Source: Christiangramia sp. | GTDB lineage: Bacteria; Bacteroidota; Bacteroidia; Flavobacteriales; Flavobacteriaceae | DNA length: 9,379 nucleotides | Reading direction: 5' to 3' | Assembly (NCBI GenBank): GCA_024635735.1 | Contig: JAGXII010000199.1 | Coordinates: 1-9,379, forward strand | Shown: positions 1 to 5,981 of the stretch, piece by piece | Layout: every line of letters starts with the position of its first letter | Numbering within the stretch: the stretch's first letter is position 1 | Position numbers and translations under genes: made by a program | The notes under the pieces: generated by a model | Told to the model about the DNA's origin: nothing | The model's database searches: none | Seen by the model: only the letters and a program-made list of their open reading frames with translations

Positions 1-87
1 GCGTAGTTTTCATCATCAATCAATTGGTATTCAGGGGCTACTTCAGGTGGCCCCTGAATACCAATTGATTGATGATGAAAACTACGC
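1..87. repeat. Perfect 38-base inverted repeat at contig end, probable fold-back artefact
   Basis: Bases 1-38 are the exact reverse complement of bases 50-87, separated by an 11-base spacer (39-49). The right arm is ordinary coding sequence of the DUF1080 gene that follows (residues PEYQLIDDENYA and neighbours). A natural 38-bp perfect hairpin inside a coding region, sitting exactly at the end of a contig, is unlikely. Self-primed fold-back during library amplification, or an MDA chimera, explains it better. Bases 1-38 should be treated as artefactual, and the true upstream sequence of the first gene is not represented. Confidence 0.9.
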
Positions 88-454
88 AGACATTCATGAT
101 CTTTCCGGCTATAATTCGCAGTATGGTGCAGAGAACCCGAAAGAACTTCAGGACTGGCAAAAAACCGGTGCAGATTATGCTATGCACATTGCTGACAGCA
201 CACAAAAATTATTACACCCTGTTGGAGAATGGAATTCTTCAACAATTGTATTTACCCCTGAAAAAGTGGAGCATTGGCTCAACGGAAAAAAAATAGCGGA
301 GTTCGTTCCATGGTCAGAAGATTGGCAAAAAAAGAAAAATTCAGGTAAATGGGATAATGCACCAGATTACGGTAAGTTCAAATCTGGATATATTGGTCTG
401 CAGGACCACGCTAGCCCAATTTGGTTCAGAAACATTAAAATCAAAAAGCTGTAA
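41..454 (+). CDS. DUF1080 / 3-keto-disaccharide hydrolase-type protein, 5'-truncated
   Basis: This is the C-terminal part, about 137 residues, of a DUF1080 (3-keto-disaccharide hydrolase, concanavalin-like jelly-roll) protein. Seen directly: APEYQLIDDEN near the start, GEWNSSTIVFTPEKVEHWLNG in the middle, and GYIGLQDHASPIWFRNIKI at the C-terminus. This is the usual family pattern of strand, W-L-N-G turn, then Q-D-H with a final R-N-I strand. The frame stays open back to base 2, but bases 1-38 are a fold-back copy, so the apparent GTG at 47 is not a true start. The N-terminal half and any signal peptide are missing. Stop TAA is at 452-454. The next gene, a Gfo/Idh/MocA oxidoreductase, starts 4 bases later, so the two are probably one transcript. 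Known for the family: members act on 3-keto-glycosides made by Gfo/Idh/MocA-type dehydrogenases. Inferred: the same role here, with unknown substrate. Confidence 0.82.
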   Translation, partial: LQVAPEYQLIDDENYADIHDLSGYNSQYGAENPKELQDWQKTGADYAMHIADSTQKLLHPVGEWNSSTIVFTPEKVEHWLNGKKIAEFVPWSEDWQKKKNSGKWDNAPDYGKFKSGYIGLQDHASPIWFRNIKIKKL

Positions 455-458
455 TCTG

Positions 459-1892
459 ATGAAAAAAAGAGAATTTTTAAAAATTACTGGACTTGCTTCA
501 ACAGGAATCTTAATTTTACCCAGTCTTTCCTGGGCAAAACCTGCAGCCCACAACAGATTGAGAACAGCACACATTGGTGTTGGGAATATGGGATTAAACG
601 ACCTGAAAGCGATAGCCTCTCACAATCTTGTGGATGTCGTAGCTCTTTGTGACGTTGATTCAAATTATTTAGCCAATGCCCAGGCCATGCATCCTAAAGC
701 AAAAACATTTTCAGATTATAGAGTCATGTTACAGGTAATGGAAGATGAGATAGATGCTGTTATAGTTTCTACACCAGATCATACCCATGCTCCTGCCTCG
801 ATAATGGCTATGAATATGAATAAACCTGTATATTGTCAGAAACCATTAGCTCACCTAGTATCTGAGGCTCGTGCAATGAATAGCCTGGCAACAGAAAAGA
901 ATCTGGTTACCCAAATGGGGATTCAGGTACATTCTTTTTATGATTATAAACTGGCAACTTTATTAATTCAATCAGGTATCATAGGTAAAGTACATACGGT
1001 TAGAGCATGGTCTCCTAAAAATTGGGGATATGATGGTCCGGCTCCAAAGGGTATAGATCCTGTTCCGGAAGATTTGGATTGGAATTTATGGTTAGGTACT
1101 TCTAAAGTAAAAGGCTATAAGGAAGGTTTATATCATCCCGGTAACTGGCGAAAACTGCTGGATTATGGGTGCGGCACATTAGGTGATATGGGTGTTCACA
1201 TTTTCGATACTCCCTATAATGCTCTACAACTGGACCTTCCTCTCACTGTCAAAAATGATTGTAGGGAACCAAACGGATTCTCATATCCTGAAAAAAACAA
1301 GGTGACCTATGAATTTCCAGGCACACCATATACAACAGAAAGACTTAAATGGGTATGGTATGATGGTCAGGGAGCACCGGAAGATCACGAAGACCTGATA
1401 CTACCTGAAAATGGTAAAAGCAAAGCTTCAGAAGTTAAAAAGAAAAAGAAGAGCGATGCCGGGGACATTTCGCTAGATGCAAAAATTGCTGAAAAAGGTC
1501 AGCTTCCTGATCAGGGAGCCATGTTTATCGGTGAAAAAGGCCGCTTGTTGCTTCCTCATTTCATGCAATTACCATCGAAGATCTTAAACGGTAAATATGT
1601 GGATATTTCTGATGAAATCGCTAAGATTTCCAAAGAAAATAAATTAGGTGAACCTATTAGAAATTATGAATCTGAAGGGCCTAAGCATTATCATCAATTC
1701 GTAGAAGCTTGCCTTGGCAGGGAAAAATGTTCTGCTCCCTTTTCATATGCAGCTCGTCTAACAGAAACCATTCTTTTAGGAGTTATTGCAGGAAGGTTCC
1801 CAAACCAGACATTACATTGGAATAGTAAGACTGAAAAATTCACTGAAGAGGAAGCCAATGCATTTTTAGCAGCGTCTTATTGGGAATTCTAA
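459..1892 (+). CDS. Periplasmic Gfo/Idh/MocA-family NAD(P)-dependent oxidoreductase
   Basis: A 477-residue oxidoreductase of the secreted Gfo/Idh/MocA type. The ATG at 459 is chosen because it begins a signal peptide: residues 2-8 KKREFLK resemble a Tat motif with K-R in place of R-R, followed by a hydrophobic stretch (9-23) and a likely cleavage near SWA (24-26). The Rossmann nucleotide loop is G40-V-G42-N-M-G45, followed by an acidic strand end (CDVD, 64-67). The family E-K-P motif appears as C126-Q-K128-P129. The C-terminal domain has G242-DMGVHIFD-250, with D243 and H247 as likely active-site residues. A lysine-rich insert lies at about residues 319-345. The open frame extends further upstream into the previous gene, but that extension precedes the signal peptide and is not real. 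Cognate neighbours are the DUF1080 gene 4 bases upstream and a convergent one downstream. Inferred role: glycoside or sugar oxidation or reduction (3-keto chemistry), with bound cofactor. The exact substrate cannot be read from sequence. Confidence 0.88.
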   Translation: MKKREFLKITGLASTGILILPSLSWAKPAAHNRLRTAHIGVGNMGLNDLKAIASHNLVDVVALCDVDSNYLANAQAMHPKAKTFSDYRVMLQVMEDEIDAVIVSTPDHTHAPASIMAMNMNKPVYCQKPLAHLVSEARAMNSLATEKNLVTQMGIQVHSFYDYKLATLLIQSGIIGKVHTVRAWSPKNWGYDGPAPKGIDPVPEDLDWNLWLGTSKVKGYKEGLYHPGNWRKLLDYGCGTLGDMGVHIFDTPYNALQLDLPLTVKNDCREPNGFSYPEKNKVTYEFPGTPYTTERLKWVWYDGQGAPEDHEDLILPENGKSKASEVKKKKKSDAGDISLDAKIAEKGQLPDQGAMFIGEKGRLLLPHFMQLPSKILNGKYVDISDEIAKISKENKLGEPIRNYESEGPKHYHQFVEACLGREKCSAPFSYAARLTETILLGVIAGRFPNQTLHWNSKTEKFTEEEANAFLAASYWEF

Positions 1893-1966
1893 ATTGAAGA
1901 ATGAGGATAGAATTTTGGTAATATGAATTCCCTAATATTCGCTAAAATGAAAAAAAGCAACGAATT

Positions 1967-2563
1967 TTATAAGGGTTTCAAAACAATATTCTTCCAATAA
2001 ATTTTAATACCACCTCCTGAATGAATTTGAAGAGCGATCTTTCCTGTCGCCTCTCCAATTTTATCGTCTTGAAAATTAACCATTTCATGTCCGTTAAGCC
2101 ATGTGATCACATGGTCATCTACAACCCTAAGTTTAATGGTATTCCACTCACCGAATTTTAAAAATGAATCTTTGGCAGCATCCGGCTGAACAAGCCAGCC
2201 TCTACCATAAGATTCATAGATTCCTCCAGTATGTTTGCTAGGTGGAGCTACCTCTGCCTGCCATCCCTTAATTTTTGTTCCTTGAATACTGGACCTGAAA
2301 AAAATGCCACTATTACCATTCGCTTCCTGCTTAAAATCGGCTGTTAATTCAAAATTCTTATAGTAATTTTCCGTAGCTAGATAACCGTATTCCGCCTCTG
2401 GCCCGCTTTCTGAAATCAATAAACCATCTTCCACGTACCATTTTTCTGATCCATAATTAATCCAACCGTCCAGGTTTTTTCCGTTAAAAAGAATTTCCTG
2501 CTGAGATTTACAACTGCTTAATAGAAAGAGAAAACCAAGAAAAATAGAAAGTTTTAATTTCAT
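1967..2563 (-). CDS. DUF1080 lipoprotein (3-keto-disaccharide hydrolase-type), complete
   Basis: A 198-residue single-domain DUF1080 protein. The N-terminus is a lipoprotein signal: K2, K4, hydrophobic 5-15, and lipobox L15-S16-S17-C18, so the mature protein should be anchored by Cys18. The sequence after the cysteine (KSQQE) is not a clear surface-export signal, so its side of the outer membrane is open. Family marks are LFNGKNLDGW (about 26-35), GNSGIFFRSS (about 83-92), GWQAEVAPPS, TGGIYESYGRGW, GEWNTIKLRVVDDHVITWLNG, and the terminal GKIALQIHSGGGIKIYWKNI. The length matches stand-alone family members. It converges on the oxidoreductase gene with 74 bases between their stops. It is clearly different from the truncated DUF1080 protein at the left edge (shorter loops, QIHSGG instead of QDHASP), so it is not a recent duplicate. 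Inferred role: cleavage of a 3-keto-glycoside in the periplasm or at the cell surface. Confidence 0.88.
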   Translation of the reverse strand: MKLKLSIFLGFLFLLSSCKSQQEILFNGKNLDGWINYGSEKWYVEDGLLISESGPEAEYGYLATENYYKNFELTADFKQEANGNSGIFFRSSIQGTKIKGWQAEVAPPSKHTGGIYESYGRGWLVQPDAAKDSFLKFGEWNTIKLRVVDDHVITWLNGHEMVNFQDDKIGEATGKIALQIHSGGGIKIYWKNIVLKPL

Positions 2564-2588
2564 GATGGATAAATATAAATTAGGTTAT

Positions 2589-2617
2589 CGAAAATAAGCA
2601 AATTCTTGCCATAACAA
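2589..2617 (-). promoter_or_regulatory. Candidate Bacteroidota promoter for the DUF1080 lipoprotein gene
   Basis: On the minus strand TATTTTCG (2589-2596) differs by one base from the Bacteroidota -7 consensus TAnnTTTG. A TTG (-33 element) lies 18 bases upstream (2615-2617), within the usual spacing. Transcription would begin about 20 bases before the ATG at 2563. The 105-base gap to ung leaves room for this independent promoter. The A/T-rich context makes chance matches likely. Confidence 0.33.
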
Positions 2618-2668
2618 TAAAATTTACGTACACGAAAAAGAAGTCTAACCTTAAAAAGATCTTTTTTA

Positions 2669-3334
2669 TTACCAATTAATAGCTTCTTTTCTATTTTTTA
2701 TTAAGTATTCATTAGCCTTGCTGAAATGTTTGTTACCAAACCAGTAACCTCGATTAGCACTTAAGGGAGAAGGATGGCCGCTTGTTAGAATAAGGTGTTT
2801 GGAAGAATCTATTAGCTTTGCCTTTTTCTTTGCGTAGCCTCCCCAAAGTAAAAAAACAACGTTCTCTTTATCTTCAGAAACAGTGCGAATTACATGATCT
2901 GTAAAAGTTTCCCAGCCTTTATTTTGATGTGAACCTGCCTGATGGGCTCTCACCGTCAAAGTGGCATTAAGTAGCAGTACGCCCTGATCTGCCCATCTTT
3001 CCAGATTTCCGGTTTCCGGGATCTTTTTACCAAGGTCGTTTTCAATCTCTTTAAAAATATTAATTAATGAAGGAGGAAACTGTATCCCGTCTTTTACAGA
3101 AAAACAAAGTCCATTTGCCTGCCCAGGCCCATGGTAAGGATCCTGACCAAGAATGACCACTTTGGTATCTTCAAAATTTGAATGATCAAAAGCTGCGAAA
3201 ATATCCTTCCCCGGAGGAAAACATTTGTTTTCGTCATATTGCTCTTTTATATAGGCGGTAAGGCTTTTGAAGTAATCTTTTTCAAATTCCTGTTCCAGTT
3301 CTTTTTTCCAGCTTTGGTGTATTCTAACGTTCAT
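2669..3334 (-). CDS. ung: Uracil-DNA glycosylase, family 1
   Basis: A 221-residue family 1 uracil-DNA glycosylase, which removes uracil from DNA (misincorporated dUMP or deaminated cytosine) as the first step of base excision repair in the cytoplasm. The water-activating loop is G63-Q-D65-P-Y-H68-GPGQANGL, with D65 the expected catalytic aspartate and Y67 blocking thymine. F79-equivalent stacking context is CFSV (77-80). The uracil-recognition asparagine is N123 in LLLN. The DNA-intercalation loop is H187-P-S-P-L-S192, with catalytic H187. Length and motif order are standard and nothing is missing. The ATG at 3334 gives the family-typical N-terminus. It is divergent from the mutS2-type gene, with only 47 bases between the two starts, and has its own -7 box there. 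Whether its transcript continues 105 bases into the DUF1080 lipoprotein gene is unclear. Confidence 0.97.
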   Translation of the reverse strand: MNVRIHQSWKKELEQEFEKDYFKSLTAYIKEQYDENKCFPPGKDIFAAFDHSNFEDTKVVILGQDPYHGPGQANGLCFSVKDGIQFPPSLINIFKEIENDLGKKIPETGNLERWADQGVLLLNATLTVRAHQAGSHQNKGWETFTDHVIRTVSEDKENVVFLLWGGYAKKKAKLIDSSKHLILTSGHPSPLSANRGYWFGNKHFSKANEYLIKNRKEAINW

Positions 3335-3344
3335 GAGAATTAAG

Positions 3345-3352
3345 TAACTTTG
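3345..3352 (+). promoter_or_regulatory. -7 box of the mutS2-type operon promoter
   Basis: TAACTTTG is an exact match to the Bacteroidota primary-sigma -7 consensus TAnnTTTG. It would place the transcript start near 3358 and give a leader of about 24 bases before the ATG at 3382. No TTG is found at the usual -33 spacing; the nearest (3314-3316) is 28 bases away. The evidence is therefore the -7 box and its position. Confidence 0.5.
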
Positions 3353-3360
3353 CGGGACCT

Positions 3361-3368
3361 CAAAAGTA
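3361..3368 (-). promoter_or_regulatory. -7 box of the ung promoter
   Basis: On the minus strand TACTTTTG (reverse complement of 3361-3368) exactly matches TAnnTTTG. The transcript would start near 3354 and give a leader of about 20 bases before the ung ATG at 3334. No TTG lies at the usual -33 distance. The box lies just past the predicted start of the opposing mutS2-type transcript, so the two promoters overlap. Confidence 0.5.
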
Positions 3369-3381
3369 GGGAAAAATTGAT

Positions 3382-5565
3382 ATGATTAAAATTAGTTCCA
3401 AGAGCCTTGAAGATCTTGAGTTTCCGGTTGTATGTAATCAAATTAGTGAATTATGCATAACAGGACAGGGAAAGGAAAAAGCTCTTAATATACATCCATA
3501 TAAAAATTACAAACAAACGGTTTTCGGATTGAATCAAACCAACGAGTATTTCAATTCAAAAACGCAGGATCAGCCTATACCAAATCATGGATTTGATTCT
3601 ATCCAACCCGAAATAAAACTTCTTGGCGTTGAAGGTTCAGTAATAGAAATAGGGGGATTTCGGAAAATGTCGGCTATTACAGAAACTGTGAATACCCATT
3701 TAAAATATTTCAAAAAGTATTCTGCAGTATATCCTATTTTAGCTGAAACTGTTTCCCATCTTGAGTATGACACAAGTCTTACAGACAGGATAAATGGCGT
3801 TATAGATCGTTTTGGGGAAATGAAAAATGATGCTTCTCCCCTGCTTCAAAATCTTCGAAGATCTATTAATTCTGTAAAAGGAAAGATTAACTCCAGTTTT
3901 AGTTCAGCGCTTACCACTTATCAATCCTATGGTTATCTGGATGAAATCAAGGAAAGTGTGGTTGAAAATGTAAGAGTCCTTGCTGTAAAGGCAATGCACC
4001 GGAGAAAAGTTAAGGGGGGCATTATGGGGAATTCCAAAACCGGAAGCATTGTATATATTCAGCCCGAAGCGACTTATACATTTACACGGGAATTAAATAA
4101 CCTCGAATATGAAGAAAAGGAAGAGGTAAAAAGAATTCTAAAGGAGCTTACAGAATTTTCACGGCCATACCGGGAAACACTCAGGGATTATCAGGAACTT
4201 TTAAGTGATATAGATGTTATAGCCGCTAAATCGAAGTATGCTGAAAAGATCAACGGCGTTTTACCTAAAATCACCAAAGAAAGGGAGCTTCAGCTAAGAG
4301 AGGCTTTTCATCCGCTTCTCTATTTAAGTAATAAGAGAAAGGGAGAAAAAACATTTTCTCAAAGCATAGAGCTTGGTCCAAATAACCGCATTATGGTTAT
4401 CTCCGGTCCTAATGCCGGAGGTAAAAGTATTACCTTAAAAACTATAGGTTTACTGCAGATAATGCTTCAAAGCGGAATGCTAATTCCTGTTCACGAATAC
4501 AGTAGAATGTGCCTTTTTGATAAGATCCTTACAGATATAGGTGATAATCAATCTATCGAAAATCATTTAAGCACCTACAGTTACCGCCTGAAGAATATGA
4601 ATTATTTTTTGCGGAAATGTGATGATAAAACATTGTTTCTTATTGATGAATTTGGAACCGGAAGTGATCCCGAATTAGGTGGTGCCCTGGCTGAAACCTT
4701 TCTGGAGGTATTCTATGAAAAGCATTCCTACGGAATATTGACCACACATTACGCAAATTTAAAAAAGCTGGCCAATGAATTGCCCGATATGAGCAATGCC
4801 AATATGATGTTCGATAACCGCACCCTTGAACCGGTCTACAAACTTCAGGTGGGCGAAGCCGGTAGCTCTTTTACTTTTGAAGTGGCTCAAAAGAATGGAA
4901 TTCCCTATAGTTTAATAAATCGCTCTAAAAAGAAAGTTGAACGCGGAAAAATAAGGTTCGACAGAAGTATTGCAAAACTTCAGAAGGAACGATCAGAACT
5001 GCGCAAAACAACCGATTCGCTTAAGACCAAAGAAGAAAAAGCAGCAGAGCAAAAAGATAAACTGGAGGAAATCAATTCAAAAGTACAGCATAAACTTGAA
5101 AGTTATCAGGAACTCTATGACTCTAATCAGAGGCTTATTTACTTGGGACAGAAGATCAATGACCTGAGCGAAAAATATTTCAATAACAAGAAAAAGAGAG
5201 AGCTTATTGGTGAATTTCTTAAGATCGTGGAGATTGAGAATTCAAAACGGAAAAAAGAAAGCACTAAGATTCAAAAAGCTAAAAAGGCTAAGGAACTCCA
5301 ATTGAAAAAAGAAGTTCAGAAAAAGATAGAACCTATTCGCGAAAAGAAAAAAGTAGAGAAAAAGAAAGAGGAAGAAATAAAGAAAAAAGAAGCGAATAAA
5401 CCGAAGGCAAAACTAAAGATAGGTGACAGAGTTCGGCTGGAAGATGGCAAAGCGGTGGGGTCTATAGACACGATAGAAAAAGGAAAAGCCATTGTTAACT
5501 ATGGAATGTTTACTACTTCTGTCGCCTTAGATCAACTGGAACTGGTACAGGCCGCTAAAAAATAA
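3382..5565 (+). CDS. mutS2: MutS2-family DNA-binding ATPase lacking a Smr domain
   Basis: A 727-residue MutS2-type protein. Order: an N-terminal region with the MutS2-like opening SLEDLEFPVVCNQISELC; core/lever helices to about residue 320; then the MutS ATPase with Walker A G342-P-N-A-G-G-K348-S349, the STYSYRLKNM signature region, Walker B LFLID422-E423-FGTGSDP, and the TTH456 switch histidine. It continues with a long charged, probably coiled-coil segment (about 525-660, very lysine- and glutamate-rich) and a small KOW/SH3-like C-terminal domain starting near LKIGDRVRL (678-686). Canonical MutS2 proteins are about 780 residues and end in a Smr nuclease domain with a LDLRG motif. This one stops right after the KOW-like part, with a clean TAA and no frameshift. 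Known family roles are ribosome-collision splitting and suppression of recombination; the Smr-dependent activity would be absent here. It heads an operon with the DCC gene 2 bases downstream and is divergent from ung. Confidence 0.9.
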   Translation: MIKISSKSLEDLEFPVVCNQISELCITGQGKEKALNIHPYKNYKQTVFGLNQTNEYFNSKTQDQPIPNHGFDSIQPEIKLLGVEGSVIEIGGFRKMSAITETVNTHLKYFKKYSAVYPILAETVSHLEYDTSLTDRINGVIDRFGEMKNDASPLLQNLRRSINSVKGKINSSFSSALTTYQSYGYLDEIKESVVENVRVLAVKAMHRRKVKGGIMGNSKTGSIVYIQPEATYTFTRELNNLEYEEKEEVKRILKELTEFSRPYRETLRDYQELLSDIDVIAAKSKYAEKINGVLPKITKERELQLREAFHPLLYLSNKRKGEKTFSQSIELGPNNRIMVISGPNAGGKSITLKTIGLLQIMLQSGMLIPVHEYSRMCLFDKILTDIGDNQSIENHLSTYSYRLKNMNYFLRKCDDKTLFLIDEFGTGSDPELGGALAETFLEVFYEKHSYGILTTHYANLKKLANELPDMSNANMMFDNRTLEPVYKLQVGEAGSSFTFEVAQKNGIPYSLINRSKKKVERGKIRFDRSIAKLQKERSELRKTTDSLKTKEEKAAEQKDKLEEINSKVQHKLESYQELYDSNQRLIYLGQKINDLSEKYFNNKKKRELIGEFLKIVEIENSKRKKESTKIQKAKKAKELQLKKEVQKKIEPIREKKKVEKKKEEEIKKKEANKPKAKLKIGDRVRLEDGKAVGSIDTIEKGKAIVNYGMFTTSVALDQLELVQAAKK

Positions 5566-5567
5566 TT

Positions 5568-5981
5568 ATGGAACTACCTGAAAATAAAAAGATCATTCTT
5601 TTTGACGGCGTTTGCAATTTGTGCAACGCTGCAGTGCAGTTTATCATACAGCATGATAAAAAAGATGTTTTCCGGTTTGCTTCCCTTCAAAGTGAAACAG
5701 GACAGAAACTTGTTGAAGAACGAGGACTGGATCCCTTAGAAATAGACTCTATCATGCTAATAGAACCTGGCCGGGTGTATTACCGGAAGTCGACGGCTGC
5801 ACTGGAAATATCTAGAGATCTTTCGGGGGCTTACAAATTCCTGAAACACTTTCGGATTATTCCGGAAGGTCTAAGAGACAGCATCTATGATTTTATAGCG
5901 TATAATCGCTACAAATGGTTTGGAAAAAAGGAACAGTGTATGATTCCGACTCCAGAGTTAAAGGCTAAATTTCTGGATTAA
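5568..5981 (+). CDS. DCC-family (DUF393) thiol-disulfide oxidoreductase-like protein
   Basis: A 137-residue DUF393 protein, named DCC after its conserved D-C-C residues. The N-terminus shows the defining motif F12-D13-G14-V-C16-N-L-C19-N, a thioredoxin-like CxxC after the first strand. RFASLQSETGQKL follows, the second family hallmark. Near the C-terminus YNRYKWFGKKEQC contains a further cysteine typical of the family. There is no signal peptide or membrane segment, so it is probably cytoplasmic. The length is normal. The ATG lies 2 bases after the mutS2-type stop, so the gene is very likely cotranscribed and perhaps translationally coupled. Its physiological role is not established, and thiol redox chemistry is inferred only from the CxxC. 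The stop TAA (5979-5981) overlaps the stop of the convergent symporter gene. Confidence 0.92.
   Translation: MELPENKKIILFDGVCNLCNAAVQFIIQHDKKDVFRFASLQSETGQKLVEERGLDPLEIDSIMLIEPGRVYYRKSTAALEISRDLSGAYKFLKHFRIIPEGLRDSIYDFIAYNRYKWFGKKEQCMIPTPELKAKFLD

Noticed and set aside
1..38. Possible natural attachment site, integron-like site or hairpin regulator formed by the terminal inverted repeat.
   Set aside because: It sits at base 1, one arm is ordinary coding sequence, and the other end of the contig carries adapter; an artefact explains it more simply.
357..458. Upstream extension of the oxidoreductase frame from an ATG at 357.
   Set aside because: It lies inside the preceding DUF1080 gene and would put 34 residues ahead of a clear signal peptide that starts at 459.
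1429..1460. Possible programmed-frameshift site in the A-rich run of the oxidoreductase gene.
   Set aside because: The reading frame continues normally through it into conserved sequence and no alternative product of note arises.
1912..1948. Imperfect A/T hairpin between the convergent oxidoreductase and DUF1080 genes (attttggtaatat pairing with atattcgctaaaat).
   Set aside because: The stem is interrupted, contains no stable G/C pairs and has no following T run on either strand; it is too weak to call a terminator.
2653..2666. Palindrome AAAAAGATCTTTTT just after the ung stop codon, as a possible intrinsic terminator.
   Set aside because: The stem would be A-U pairs only around a GATC loop, with no G/C base; a chance A/T palindrome is as likely. 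I do not list it as a terminator.
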